Made by a program: the position numbers and the translations under genes. DNA of 64,000 nt, taken from positions 18,685 through 82,684 of the forward strand of contig CALUQM010000005.1 of assembly GCA_944322925.1 (NCBI GenBank), read 5' to 3'. Shown here piece after piece: positions 25,732 through 34,458 of this stretch (positions are counted from its first letter, which is position 1; every line of letters begins with the position of its first letter). The DNA is from an uncultured Bacteroidales bacterium. Lineage in GTDB: Bacteria; Bacteroidota; Bacteroidia; Bacteroidales; UBA932. The notes beneath the pieces were generated by a model, which saw nothing but the letters and a program-made list of their open reading frames with translations, was not told the DNA's origin and ran no database searches.

Positions 25732-26907
25732 ATGTATCTGATGAAAGAAAGCTGGCGCTGGTATGGCCCGAATGATCCTGTAAGTCTTGGTTTTATCAGA
25801 CAGGCGGGAGTGACAGACATAGTCCATGCCCTGCACCACATACCGAACGGCGAGGTCTGGACGGTAGAGGAAATCCGTAAGAGACAGAATCTGATTGCAG
25901 AGGCCGGTTTGACATGGAGCGTCGTGGAGAGCGTTCCTGTCCATGAACATATCAAGACACAGACAGGCGATTTTCAGAAATACATCGAAAATTACAAGCA
26001 GTCCATACGCAATCTCGCGGAATGCGATATCAGGTGTATAACTTATAATTTCATGCCTGTCCTCGATTGGACCAGGACAAATCTTTATTATGAAATGGCC
26101 GACGGGTCCAGAGGCCTGCGTTTTGAAAAGGATGCTTTCATGGCATTCGACCTGTTCATACTGAGGCGCAAGGATGCGGAAAAAGAGTACACGGCAGAGG
26201 AAATAGCCAGAGCAGAGGCACGTTATGCCAAAATGGATGAAGCCGAGAAAGAACTTCTTGTCCGCAACATGATTGCCGGACTTCCGGGAAGTGAGGAAAG
26301 TTTCACCCTCGACCAGTTCCGCGAGGCGCTTGCCCGCTATGACGGAGTGGATGCCGAGCAACTCAGGCAGAATCTGATCTATTTCCTCCGGGAAATATGT
26401 CCTGTCGCCGACGAATGCGGGGTCGAGATGGTGATCCATCCAGACGATCCTCCTTATCCGATTCTCGGCCTTCCTCGAATTCTGTCTACTGCCGAGGATT
26501 TCAGAAAACTCGTGGATGCGGTGCCGAATGTTTCGAACGGTCTCTGTCTTTGCACCGGTTCTTTCGGCGTACGTCCGGACAATGATCTCGTGTCCATGAT
26601 GTACGAATTCGGGGACAGGGTAGGTTTCGTCCATCTGAGGAGCACGAAACGCGATGCGGAAGGCAATTTCTACGAAGCCAACCATCTTGAAGGCGATGTC
26701 GACATGTACGGTATGATGAAGGCTCTTCTCGAAGTGCAGCAGCGCCGTCACGTGTCCATTCCTGTCCGTCCGGATCACGGGCATCAGATGTGCGACGACC
26801 TGAACAGGAAAACGAATCCTGGCTATTCGTATTACGGCAGAATGCGCGGAATAGCGGAATTGCGCGGCCTTCAGATGGGTATTGCGAAAAGCATGGGTCT
26901 CGAATGA
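25732..26907 (+). CDS. uxuA: Mannonate dehydratase
   Basis: 391 aa. The N-terminal family block ([20 protein letters not shown]) and [11 protein letters not shown] are present, as are metal and substrate residues in the TIM barrel: [26 protein letters not shown] and RPDHGH. It dehydrates D-mannonate to 2-keto-3-deoxygluconate, the committed step of glucuronate breakdown. Second gene of the hexuronate operon; a strong bidirectional terminator follows. The start at 25732 gives three residues more than the shortest reading (ATG 25741); either is possible. Confidence 0.96.
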   Translation: MYLMKESWRWYGPNDPVSLGFIRQAGVTDIVHALHHIPNGEVWTVEEIRKRQNLIAEAGLTWSVVESVPVHEHIKTQTGDFQKYIENYKQSIRNLAECDIRCITYNFMPVLDWTRTNLYYEMADGSRGLRFEKDAFMAFDLFILRRKDAEKEYTAEEIARAEARYAKMDEAEKELLVRNMIAGLPGSEESFTLDQFREALARYDGVDAEQLRQNLIYFLREICPVADECGVEMVIHPDDPPYPILGLPRILSTAEDFRKLVDAVPNVSNGLCLCTGSFGVRPDNDLVSMMYEFGDRVGFVHLRSTKRDAEGNFYEANHLEGDVDMYGMMKALLEVQQRRHVSIPVRPDHGHQMCDDLNRKTNPGYSYYGRMRGIAELRGLQMGIAKSMGLE

Positions 26908-26937
26908 CGTGCAGATTCACGCACGGCGGATCCTGAT

Positions 26938-26971
26938 AAAAAAGCTGCGGTCAGAATTCCGCAGCTTTTTT
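26938..26971. terminator. Bidirectional terminator between uxuA and argH
   Basis: AAAAAAGCTGCGG / CCGCAGCTTTTTT with an 8-nt loop. The argH stop codon lies in the loop, and one arm encodes the end of ArgH. Confidence 0.88.
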
Positions 26972-28240
26972 CATTTTTCCGGCAATCATGTCGTTGCACA
27001 GGTTGCCTATGCTTCCGGCGTGAGTGTGATGTACGGCCTTTTCAGCATGGAAGCGGCCTTCGTTCACCTCGATGCCTACGCTTTTGTACGCATCGCGGAA
27101 CGGCATGCCTCCGAGGGCCCTCCTGTTGACTTCCTCTACCGTGAACAGATAGTCGTAGATAGGGGAGTCGAGAATTTTGCGGTTGACCCTGATTTCCCCG
27201 AGCATGAACACTGTCATACCTAAACATCCGTGCATCAGTTCCAGAGCCGGGAAAAGTATGTCCTTGAGCAGCTGGAAGTCGCGGTGATAGCCGTGAGGCA
27301 TGTTGCTGCACAGGAGGGATATGGTATTTTCCGCCGAGAGGATTCTGTTGCAGTTCCCCCGTATGATTTCCCAGACGTCGGGATTCTTTTTGTGCGGCAT
27401 TATGCTGGAGCCTGTTGTGAGTTCGTCCGGGAAGGATATGAACCCGAAATTCGGGCACATGTACAGACAGCAGTCGGCTGCGAATTTGTTGAGAGTGAGC
27501 GCGACTCCTCCTATGGCCGAGGCTACGGCCCTTTCTGACTTGCCGCGGCTGAGCTGCGCCGCGACGGCATTGTAGTCCATGTCCTCGAATCCGAGAAGTT
27601 CTGTCGTCATTTTCCTGTCGAGCGGGAATGAACTTCCATACCCGGCGGCAGAGCCGAGAGGATTCTGGTTCACGAGGTGGTACGCTCCTTTCAGCATGAA
27701 CATGTCGTCTGCCAGCGCTTCCGCATACGCTCCGAACCAGAGACCGAAAGACGAAGGCATCGCAACCTGTCCGTGGGTATATCCGGGAAGCATTACATCC
27801 TTGTATTTTTCGCTGAGGGACTGGAGCAAGGAGAAAAGCTCCAGAATTTCATCCCTGGTTCTTTTCAGTTCGTCCCTGAGGAAAAGTTTTATGTCCACGA
27901 GGACCTGGTCGTTGCGCGAACGTCCGGAATGGATTTTCTTGCCGGTTTCCCCGAGCCTTCGGGTAAGCAGCAGTTCGACCTGGGAATGTATATCCTCGAC
28001 ATCGTCTTCGAGGATGAAATCCCCCTTTTCTATTTCGCCGAGGATTTCATCCAGTGCCGGAATCAGGATGTCGAGTTCTTCAGCCGTGAGCAGGCCGATG
28101 GATTCCAGCATCCTGACATGAGCTTTTGATCCGATGACATCGTATTTTGCCAGTGCCAGATCGAGGACCCTGTCATTGCCGACAGTGAAGTCTTCTACCG
28201 GATCGGCGGCCTTTGTGCCTTTGTTCCACAGTGTAGCCAT
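26951..28240 (-). CDS. argH: Argininosuccinate lyase
   Basis: 429 aa. Fumarase/aspartase superfamily signature GSSIMPHKKNPDVWE with the flexible catalytic loop, plus HSRNDQ-type block SGRSRNDQVLVD and TGKKIH. It releases arginine and fumarate in the last step of arginine synthesis. Last gene of argF'-argB-argE-argH; its C-terminal codons form half of the terminator stem. Slightly shorter than E. coli ArgH (457 aa), in the range of the Bacteroidota form. Confidence 0.96.
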   Translation of the reverse strand: MATLWNKGTKAADPVEDFTVGNDRVLDLALAKYDVIGSKAHVRMLESIGLLTAEELDILIPALDEILGEIEKGDFILEDDVEDIHSQVELLLTRRLGETGKKIHSGRSRNDQVLVDIKLFLRDELKRTRDEILELFSLLQSLSEKYKDVMLPGYTHGQVAMPSSFGLWFGAYAEALADDMFMLKGAYHLVNQNPLGSAAGYGSSFPLDRKMTTELLGFEDMDYNAVAAQLSRGKSERAVASAIGGVALTLNKFAADCCLYMCPNFGFISFPDELTTGSSIMPHKKNPDVWEIIRGNCNRILSAENTISLLCSNMPHGYHRDFQLLKDILFPALELMHGCLGMTVFMLGEIRVNRKILDSPIYDYLFTVEEVNRRALGGMPFRDAYKSVGIEVNEGRFHAEKAVHHTHAGSIGNLCNDMIAGKMKKAAEF

Positions 28241-28270
28241 ATATGAGTTCCTTGTTTTTGTATGTTTCCT

Positions 28271-29413
28271 TTATCGTTTCGGCTGTAAAATATGCTCAGC
28301 CAGTCTTTCAATGAATGCGATGTAGCCTGTTATGCCGCCCTCGATCTCGTCTCTTGTGATGTATTCGTCCTTTTTGTGGGATCTGGACGATTTACCCGGA
28401 CCCATCTTGACGGCATCGCAACCTATCCTTATCCAGTCCGAGGTGGTCGGGGAGGAATAGGTTTCCAGTCCGAGAGAGGCGATGCAATCCAGCAGGGGAG
28501 AGCCCCAGGCTGTGGCGGAAGACCTGTTTTTAAGATTTCTCGCCTTCAGACGGCTTTTGCATACGGCCTGCAGTTCATCCATGATTTCCTGATTGCCGTA
28601 CATTTCCGTCGGGCGTATGTCCACGACGAAGCGGCATCTGTCAGGAATGACGTTGTGCGCGGAGCCTGCTTCTATCTGGGTGACCGAGAGCCTGACTTTT
28701 CCCATGGAAGGTGAAACCTTGGAAAAGTTGTGGTCTCTCAGACGTCCGATGTCTTCCAGGGCAATATACAGGGCGTTTACCCCTTCACCCGTTGCTGCAT
28801 GTCCGCTGACGCCTTCCGCTTCCGCATCTATGACAAGGAGTCCTCTTTCCGAGGTTGCGGCCTTCATTTCCGTAGGCTCTCCGATTATTGCCCAGTCAGG
28901 CCTGCCGGCATTCTCCAGCCCGGGAATTTCGTTGTAATGTTCCCATATCCAGGCCATTCCGTCAGGCCCTGACCTTTCTTCCTCGCAGCTGAGTACGAGA
29001 ACGATATTGAAAGGCAGACTGCTTTCATGGAAATGCTGGAAGGCCGCGCAGAGTGATACAACCGAACCTCCGTCGTCATTGCTGCCGAGTCCGCATACCA
29101 TCCTGTCTTTGCCGAGCCCGATCACCCTGCCTGCATGTATGTAGTCCGGCCTGAACGGGTCGAAGGAATATTCGCCTGCTGCAGGCACAGTGTCGGTATG
29201 GGCGCACAGCATCAGAGTCTTTTTGGCAGGATCGAAATGCCTGTTCAGGGCCACGATATTGTTCTTTACGATATTGTGTCCTATCCCGCGGCGTTCCAAA
29301 ACACCTGATATGTACGAGCATACGTCCGATTCTTCGAAGGATACGGACGGTATGGCCACGATTTCCCTGAGCAGGGACATGGCTTCATCCGTACTGTTTT
29401 CTTTCGGCTTCAT
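28271..29413 (-). CDS. argE: M20-family N-acylornithine/N-acylcitrulline deacylase
   Basis: 380 aa from the ATG at 29413; upstream in-frame codons overlap argB. The di-zinc M20 motifs are intact: MLCAHTDTVPA, GSNDDGGSV, SCEEERSG, and the dimerisation lid lies in the middle. In pathways using an N-acylornithine carbamoyltransferase the deacylase acts on acylcitrulline before argG. Its place between argB and argH supports that use. Whether it removes acetyl or succinyl cannot be told from motifs; the Pro90 form of ArgF' argues for succinyl. Confidence 0.88.
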   Translation of the reverse strand: MKPKENSTDEAMSLLREIVAIPSVSFEESDVCSYISGVLERRGIGHNIVKNNIVALNRHFDPAKKTLMLCAHTDTVPAAGEYSFDPFRPDYIHAGRVIGLGKDRMVCGLGSNDDGGSVVSLCAAFQHFHESSLPFNIVLVLSCEEERSGPDGMAWIWEHYNEIPGLENAGRPDWAIIGEPTEMKAATSERGLLVIDAEAEGVSGHAATGEGVNALYIALEDIGRLRDHNFSKVSPSMGKVRLSVTQIEAGSAHNVIPDRCRFVVDIRPTEMYGNQEIMDELQAVCKSRLKARNLKNRSSATAWGSPLLDCIASLGLETYSSPTTSDWIRIGCDAVKMGPGKSSRSHKKDEYITRDEIEGGITGYIAFIERLAEHILQPKR

Positions 29414-29430
29414 ACTTTGTCCGTATTTTT

Positions 29431-30243
29431 TCAGAATGTCAGGGATTCCGGCCCTGCGCAGAGTGTCGTCTGTCTGCCGTTGCCGATATTGTCGGAATTT
29501 TTGATGACGACCCTGCCTACTCCGCACCTTATCGCCCTGAATGCGTTTTCAAGTTTCGGCAGCATCCCGTCCGCAACGATTTTCCTTTCCTTCAGTTTTT
29601 CGAAACATGCGGGATCTATCCTTTCTATGAGAGTGGAGTCATCGTTCCTGTCTGCGAGTACACCGTCCTTTTCAAAACAATAGATCAGGTCCGTATCCGT
29701 TTCCGAAGCAAGGCTGACGGCTATGCCGGAAGCTACAGTATCGGCATTGGTATTCAGCAGACAGCCGTTTCCATCGCAGGTAATGGCGCAGAATACCGGC
29801 GTCAGACCCATACGGATGAGGCTAAGGATGAAGCCGCTGTCTATATTTTCGGTCTTCAGGTCTCCGACATATCCGTAATCTACTGTTTCTCCCGTGGACG
29901 CAAGTCTTACCGGAGGCCGCTTCACGGCCTTTATGACGCCGGCGTCGGCTCCTGACAGGCCTATGGCATTGCAGCCGTATTTCTGCAGGAGAGCAACGAT
30001 AGTCTTGTTGCACCATCCGGCATAGACCATCGTCACTATCTTCAGTGTTCCGGCATCCGTCACCCTGCGTCCTTCTATCATGACTGGCTCGCTGCCCAGT
30101 TTTTTCTGCATCAGGCTTGCTATGGCGCCTCCTCCGTGTACAAGAACCTTGGGGCCCTGCACGGCTGCAAAATCTTCAGCGAACTTTTCCAGCTTTTCGG
30201 GGTTGTCTACTACGTTTCCTCCTATTTTGAATACCTGTATCAT
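29431..30243 (-). CDS. argB: N-acylglutamate kinase (ArgB)
   Basis: 270 aa from the ATG at 30243, which overlaps the argF' stop (ATGA). Amino-acid-kinase fold with phosphate-binding GGNVV near the N-terminus, VHGGGAIASL, and the C-terminal block DGMLPKLENAF. It phosphorylates N-acetyl- or N-succinylglutamate in the second step of the pathway. No arginine-feedback N-terminal helix is visible. Acyl preference unknown. Confidence 0.92.
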   Translation of the reverse strand: MIQVFKIGGNVVDNPEKLEKFAEDFAAVQGPKVLVHGGGAIASLMQKKLGSEPVMIEGRRVTDAGTLKIVTMVYAGWCNKTIVALLQKYGCNAIGLSGADAGVIKAVKRPPVRLASTGETVDYGYVGDLKTENIDSGFILSLIRMGLTPVFCAITCDGNGCLLNTNADTVASGIAVSLASETDTDLIYCFEKDGVLADRNDDSTLIERIDPACFEKLKERKIVADGMLPKLENAFRAIRCGVGRVVIKNSDNIGNGRQTTLCAGPESLTF

Positions 30244-31193
30244 AGCGAAAGCAGAATTTCCTTTAAGACTGTCTGGGCCGAAACCACCCTGTTGGCAGCT
30301 TCCGGGATGACTATCGACTGAGGACTTTCTATTACCTCGTCCGTCACTATCATGTTTCTCCTGACAGGAAGGCAGTGCATGAAGAATGCGTTGTTGGTCA
30401 ATGCCATCTTGCGGCTGTCCACAGTCCATCTGCGGTCGGTGTTGAGGACTTTCCCGTAATTGTCTCCCGAATATGCCGCCCAGTTCTTGGCATAAATGAA
30501 ATCCGCCCCTTCGAATGCCTTGTCCTGGTCATATTCGACCCTTGCCTTTCCGACGAAGGCCGGATCCAGCTCGTAGCCTTCGGGATGCGTGATGACGAAT
30601 TCATATCCTGTAAGGTTCATGCCTTCCGCAAATGAGTTCGGTACGGCCTGGGGCAGGGCTTTCGGATGAGGGGCCCAGGTCATTACGACTTTCGGCCTTT
30701 CCGTCTTCTTGTATTCTTCTATCGTAATCATGTCTGCGAAAGTCTGCAAAGGATGTCTTGTCGCAGCCTCCATGCTGAATACAGGCCGTCCAGAATATCT
30801 GATGAACTGCTCGAGTATCTTTTCGTTGTAGTCGTCTTCCTTGCTTTCGAATCTTGCGAAAGACCTGACTCCTATCACATCGCAGTAGCATCCCATTACG
30901 GGTATCGCCTCGAGAAGGTGCTCCGGCCTGTCGCCGTCCATGATCACTCCTCTCTCCGTCTCGAGCTTCCATGCTCCCTGGTTCACGTCGAGGACTATTA
31001 CGTTCATGCCGAGATTCATGGCGGCTTTCTGCGTACTGAGTCTGGTCCTCAGGCTCGAGTTGAAGAACAGCATCAGCAGAGTCCTGTTCCTGCCGAGAGC
31101 CTGGTCTGCAAACGGGTTTTCCTTGACGTATCTTGCCTTGGCGAAAGCCTCCTTGAGGTCGCCCAGCTGTTTTACTGAAGTGAAATGTCTCAT
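30240..31193 (-). CDS. argF': N-succinylornithine carbamoyltransferase (ArgF')
   Basis: 317 aa. Carbamoyl phosphate is bound by NSSLRTRLSTQ, a variant of the canonical STRT loop as in Bacteroides and Xanthomonas acylornithine enzymes; the C-terminal HCLP motif is in FMHCLPVRRN. Residue 90 (RGVIMDGDRPEH) is proline. In this family Pro at this site marks the N-succinylornithine enzyme (B. fragilis) and Glu the N-acetylornithine enzyme (Xanthomonas). It makes N-acylcitrulline from the acylornithine and carbamoyl phosphate. First gene of argF'-argB-argE-argH, with a -7 box (TAAGTTTG) only 7 bp before the ATG. Confidence 0.93.
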   Translation of the reverse strand: MRHFTSVKQLGDLKEAFAKARYVKENPFADQALGRNRTLLMLFFNSSLRTRLSTQKAAMNLGMNVIVLDVNQGAWKLETERGVIMDGDRPEHLLEAIPVMGCYCDVIGVRSFARFESKEDDYNEKILEQFIRYSGRPVFSMEAATRHPLQTFADMITIEEYKKTERPKVVMTWAPHPKALPQAVPNSFAEGMNLTGYEFVITHPEGYELDPAFVGKARVEYDQDKAFEGADFIYAKNWAAYSGDNYGKVLNTDRRWTVDSRKMALTNNAFFMHCLPVRRNMIVTDEVIESPQSIVIPEAANRVVSAQTVLKEILLSL

Positions 31194-31200
31194 AAGAATA

Positions 31201-31208
31201 CAAACTTA
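31201..31208 (-). promoter_or_regulatory. -7 promoter box of argF' operon
   Basis: TAAGTTTG on the minus strand ends 7 bp before the argF' ATG, implying a leaderless or nearly leaderless mRNA. Confidence 0.55.
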
Positions 31209-31263
31209 CGTAAAAATCTCCTTAAATGACTCATGAAGCAGTCCAAAATGTCCTTAAATCTTC

Positions 31264-31271
31264 TATCTTTG
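31264..31271 (+). promoter_or_regulatory. -7 promoter box of the EamA transporter gene
   Basis: TATCTTTG, 28 bp before the ATG at 31300. Together with the minus-strand box at 31201 it defines a ~55-bp divergent control region that holds two copies of TCCTTAAAT. Confidence 0.6.
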
Positions 31272-31299
31272 CGCCCTCTTTAATTCAATATTTCCGGAT

Positions 31300-32241
31300 A
31301 TGACGAAAAATCAGAAATACGGGCATCTGGCAATGCTGACGGCAAGCATGGCCTGGGGGCTGATGGCCCCGGTATCCAAGGCTGCCATGAATTCCGATGC
31401 AGTTTCGGCCATGCTTGTAGCCGACGTGAGGATTTTCGGTGCAGCAATCCTGTTCTGGATAATTTCCCTGTTCGTGAAAGGCGAGAAGATCGAACACAGG
31501 TCGGATTATCTGAGATTCTTTTTCGCCGGTCTGTTCGCCATTATTCTGAACCAGTGCGTCTATGTCACCGGAGTGTCCATGACATCTCCAGTGGACGCCT
31601 CCATCATCACCACGACACTTCCTATCGTGACAATGATTTTTGCAGCGGTTTTCATAAAGGAACCCATCACGGGACGGAAGGCCGGAGGTGTCGCACTCGG
31701 AGCCTGCGGGGCATTGCTTCTCGTGGCCGGCAATTATTTCCTTCCGGGCCGGGCAGATGCCGGGACAGCCGTACAGGCGCATTCTTCCAGCCTTACCGGC
31801 GATATCCTGTGTTTTGCCGCGCAGTGTTCATACGCTGTCTATCTCGTCATTTTCAGAGATCTTATCAGGAGGTATTCTCCGATAACCCTGATGAAGTGGA
31901 TGTTCACCTTCGCTTCGGTAATACTGATTCCCGTTTCCGCAAGAAGCCTTGCCCTGACAGGATGGGAAGCCATAACACTCACGGAATATGCCGAGCTTGC
32001 CTATGTGCTCGTATTCGGAACTTTTCTGTGCTACCTTATCGTTCCGGTAGGTCAGAAATATCTCAGACCTACGCTTGTGGCCATGTACAATTATGTCCAG
32101 CCGATAGTCGCGACGGCTGCCGCCATTATCTGGGGAATGGATACTTTCAACATGCTGAAAGTCGTGGCCGTGGTGCTCATCTTTTCCGGTGTCCTGCTTG
32201 TGAACAGAAGCAAGGCCAGGTATCCCGAGGATAATTGTTGA
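31300..32241 (+). CDS. EamA/DMT-family transporter
   Basis: 313 aa, about ten hydrophobic segments in two EamA halves (about 1-145 and 160-305). Typical positions are kept: MAWGLMAPVSKAAM in helix 1, a conserved Pro-rich turn in MTSPVDASIITTTLPIV, and a cytoplasmic tail. DMT proteins export metabolites including amino acids. It is inserted, in opposite orientation, between the two arginine operons and divergent from argF'. A role in arginine or precursor export is only an inference from position. Confidence 0.85.
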   Translation: MTKNQKYGHLAMLTASMAWGLMAPVSKAAMNSDAVSAMLVADVRIFGAAILFWIISLFVKGEKIEHRSDYLRFFFAGLFAIILNQCVYVTGVSMTSPVDASIITTTLPIVTMIFAAVFIKEPITGRKAGGVALGACGALLLVAGNYFLPGRADAGTAVQAHSSSLTGDILCFAAQCSYAVYLVIFRDLIRRYSPITLMKWMFTFASVILIPVSARSLALTGWEAITLTEYAELAYVLVFGTFLCYLIVPVGQKYLRPTLVAMYNYVQPIVATAAAIIWGMDTFNMLKVVAVVLIFSGVLLVNRSKARYPEDNC

Positions 32242-32258
32242 GGAAAGCCCGACCGGTC

Positions 32259-33395
32259 TCAGGCGGAAAGGTCCTTCAGCGCATTGATAAACCGTGCAGC
32301 CGTTTCCTTGCTGACCGTGAGTGACGGCAGCAGTCTTATGACAGCAGGTCCGGCAGCTCCGGTGAAGAAATGCTTTTCGAAAAGCAGCCTGTTCCTCAGA
32401 TCCCCGTATCCTTCCATTACCTCGAGGCCTATCATGAGCCCCCGTCCGCGGTATTCTTTCAGGGGATGTATCGGATGGCCGTCAGGACAGAGATTCTGTC
32501 TGAAAAACTCTCCTGTTTCCGCAGCATTTTCTATAAGATGCTCGCTTTCGATGATTTCCAGGACGGCTATGGCAGCCGCGCAGGCAAGGTGATTGCCCCC
32601 GAATGTCGTTCCGAGCATGCCGTATGAGGGTTTGATTGCAGGTGACACCAGTACGCCGCCTATGGGGAAACCGTTGCCCATTCCCTTTGCCGTGGTTATT
32701 ATGTCTGCGCGGATGCCTGCATGCTGATGGGCAAAGAAGAGTCCTGTACGCCCGTATCCGGACTGTATCTCATCCAGAATCAGCATCGTTCCTGTCTTGT
32801 CGCAGATTTCCCTGAGAGACAGGAGAAAACCGTCGTCCGGCTCGTAAATTCCGGCCACTCCCTGGATTCCTTCGATGATGACAGCCGCATATTCTTTCGA
32901 ATGCAGTTCTTTTTCCACTTCAGCGATGTCGTTCAGCGGTGCGAAAGATACATTCGCGGTGGAATTGAACGGTGACTGTATTTTAGGGTTGTCGGTCGCG
33001 GCGACTGCTCCGGATGTCCTGCCGTGAAAAGCATGCCCGAATGCCAGTATCCTGGCTCTTCCTGTGTGGAACGATGCCAGTTTCATGGCGTTTTCATTCG
33101 CTTCAGCCCCGGAATTGCAGAGGAAGAGCGAATAGTCGTCGTATCCGCAGGCTTTGCCGAGTTTGCGTGCAAGTTCTTTCTGCAGTGAGTTCTGTACGGC
33201 GTTGGAGTAGAATCCGAGCTTGCCGAGCTGTTCAGTGACAGCTTTTACATAGTGGGGATGGCAGTGTCCTACGGAGATGACTGCATGCCCTCCGTACAGG
33301 TCGGTGTACTCCACTCCGTTCTTGTCCCAGAGAGTCGTGTCAAGCCCTCTTACTGGTTCGATATCCCACAGTTTGTATACTTTGAATAAGTCCAT
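32259..33395 (-). CDS. argD: N-acylornithine aminotransferase
   Basis: 378 aa class III aminotransferase. The PLP lysine is in TTAKGMGNGFPIG; LILDEIQSGYGRTG supplies the pyridine-ring Asp; GGHAVISVGHCHPHYV is the N-terminal family block. It transaminates the N-acylglutamate semialdehyde to N-acylornithine. Fourth gene of the acyltransferase-argG-argC-argD operon, 84 bp after argC. Acyl specificity not readable. Confidence 0.93.
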   Translation of the reverse strand: MDLFKVYKLWDIEPVRGLDTTLWDKNGVEYTDLYGGHAVISVGHCHPHYVKAVTEQLGKLGFYSNAVQNSLQKELARKLGKACGYDDYSLFLCNSGAEANENAMKLASFHTGRARILAFGHAFHGRTSGAVAATDNPKIQSPFNSTANVSFAPLNDIAEVEKELHSKEYAAVIIEGIQGVAGIYEPDDGFLLSLREICDKTGTMLILDEIQSGYGRTGLFFAHQHAGIRADIITTAKGMGNGFPIGGVLVSPAIKPSYGMLGTTFGGNHLACAAAIAVLEIIESEHLIENAAETGEFFRQNLCPDGHPIHPLKEYRGRGLMIGLEVMEGYGDLRNRLLFEKHFFTGAAGPAVIRLLPSLTVSKETAARFINALKDLSA

Positions 33396-33479
33396 TTTAT
33401 GAAAAATTCATGCTGTTCGTAATTTCAAGTCTGTCCGTATCCATGAAAATGCCTGAGGAAACGGCCTGCGGCGGACAAG

Positions 33480-34451
33480 TCAGAAAGCCGACCCCTTGAG
33501 CCCGAGTCCCGCCCTTTCGTCAAGGCCGAACATCAGGTTCATGTTCTGCACTGCCTGACCCGAAGCTCCTTTGACGAGGTTGTCTATCACGGAGCTGACA
33601 TGGATGTATCCGTCATGCAGTTCAGCATGTACCAGACCTTTGTTCGTGTTGACCACTTCCTTCATGGAAACACCTTTTCCGGAATGGAAAACGAAAGGGG
33701 AGTCCCTGTAGTAATCCTCGAAGATACTGATGTACCTGTCTTCGCTGATTTCCTTGACGGCTCTCGTGTACACGCTTGCAAAGATGCCGCGCGTGAAGTC
33801 CCCGCGCATCGGGACGAAATTTACTTCCGGCTCCCGGCCTGCGACCTTTCCGATATTTTTACGGATTTCGGCAAGATGCTGGTGGGTGAACAGTTTGTAT
33901 ATGGATATGTTGTTGTCCCTGTAGCTGAAATGGGATGTCTCCGAGAGTTTTTTCCCGGCACCGGTAGAGCCTGTAATGGCCGTCACATGTACTTCGTCCC
34001 ATATCAGCCCCTCCTTTGCAAGCGGCAGAAGGGCAAGCTGTATGGCAGTGGCGAAGCAGCCCGGATTGGCGATGTCATGAGCCTTCCGGATATTCTCTTT
34101 GTCGCATTCGCACAGGCCGTATATGAAATTTCTTCCGGCATGGTTTCCGTCGAGCCTGAAGTCGTTTCCCAGGTCTATTATCCTGCAGTTCCGGCTGATT
34201 TCATGAGTGTCGATGAATTCTCTTGACAGTCCGTGTCCGAGACACAGGAAGATGACGTCCGGATTCCCGGGTTCCGTACCGAATTTCAGGTCCGTTTCTC
34301 CGATCAGGTCCCTGTGCACGTCGCTTACCGGTGTCCCTTCGGACGAAGTCGTGGTGGCTGAGATGATTTCCACGTCAGGATGGTGCAGGAGAATCCTGAA
34401 AAGTTCTCCTCCAGTATATCCTGTGCCTCCTGCAATTGCTGCCTTGATCAT
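33480..34451 (-). CDS. argC: N-acyl-gamma-glutamyl-phosphate reductase
   Basis: 323 aa. NADP-binding GGTGYTGGELFRIL at the N-terminus, catalytic Cys in IANPGCFATAIQLALLPL, and the conserved HQHLAEI block. It reduces the acyl phosphate made by ArgB to the semialdehyde. Starts 7 bp after argG. Normal length. Confidence 0.95.
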   Translation of the reverse strand: MIKAAIAGGTGYTGGELFRILLHHPDVEIISATTTSSEGTPVSDVHRDLIGETDLKFGTEPGNPDVIFLCLGHGLSREFIDTHEISRNCRIIDLGNDFRLDGNHAGRNFIYGLCECDKENIRKAHDIANPGCFATAIQLALLPLAKEGLIWDEVHVTAITGSTGAGKKLSETSHFSYRDNNISIYKLFTHQHLAEIRKNIGKVAGREPEVNFVPMRGDFTRGIFASVYTRAVKEISEDRYISIFEDYYRDSPFVFHSGKGVSMKEVVNTNKGLVHAELHDGYIHVSSVIDNLVKGASGQAVQNMNLMFGLDERAGLGLKGSAF

Positions 34452-34458
34452 ATTATCC

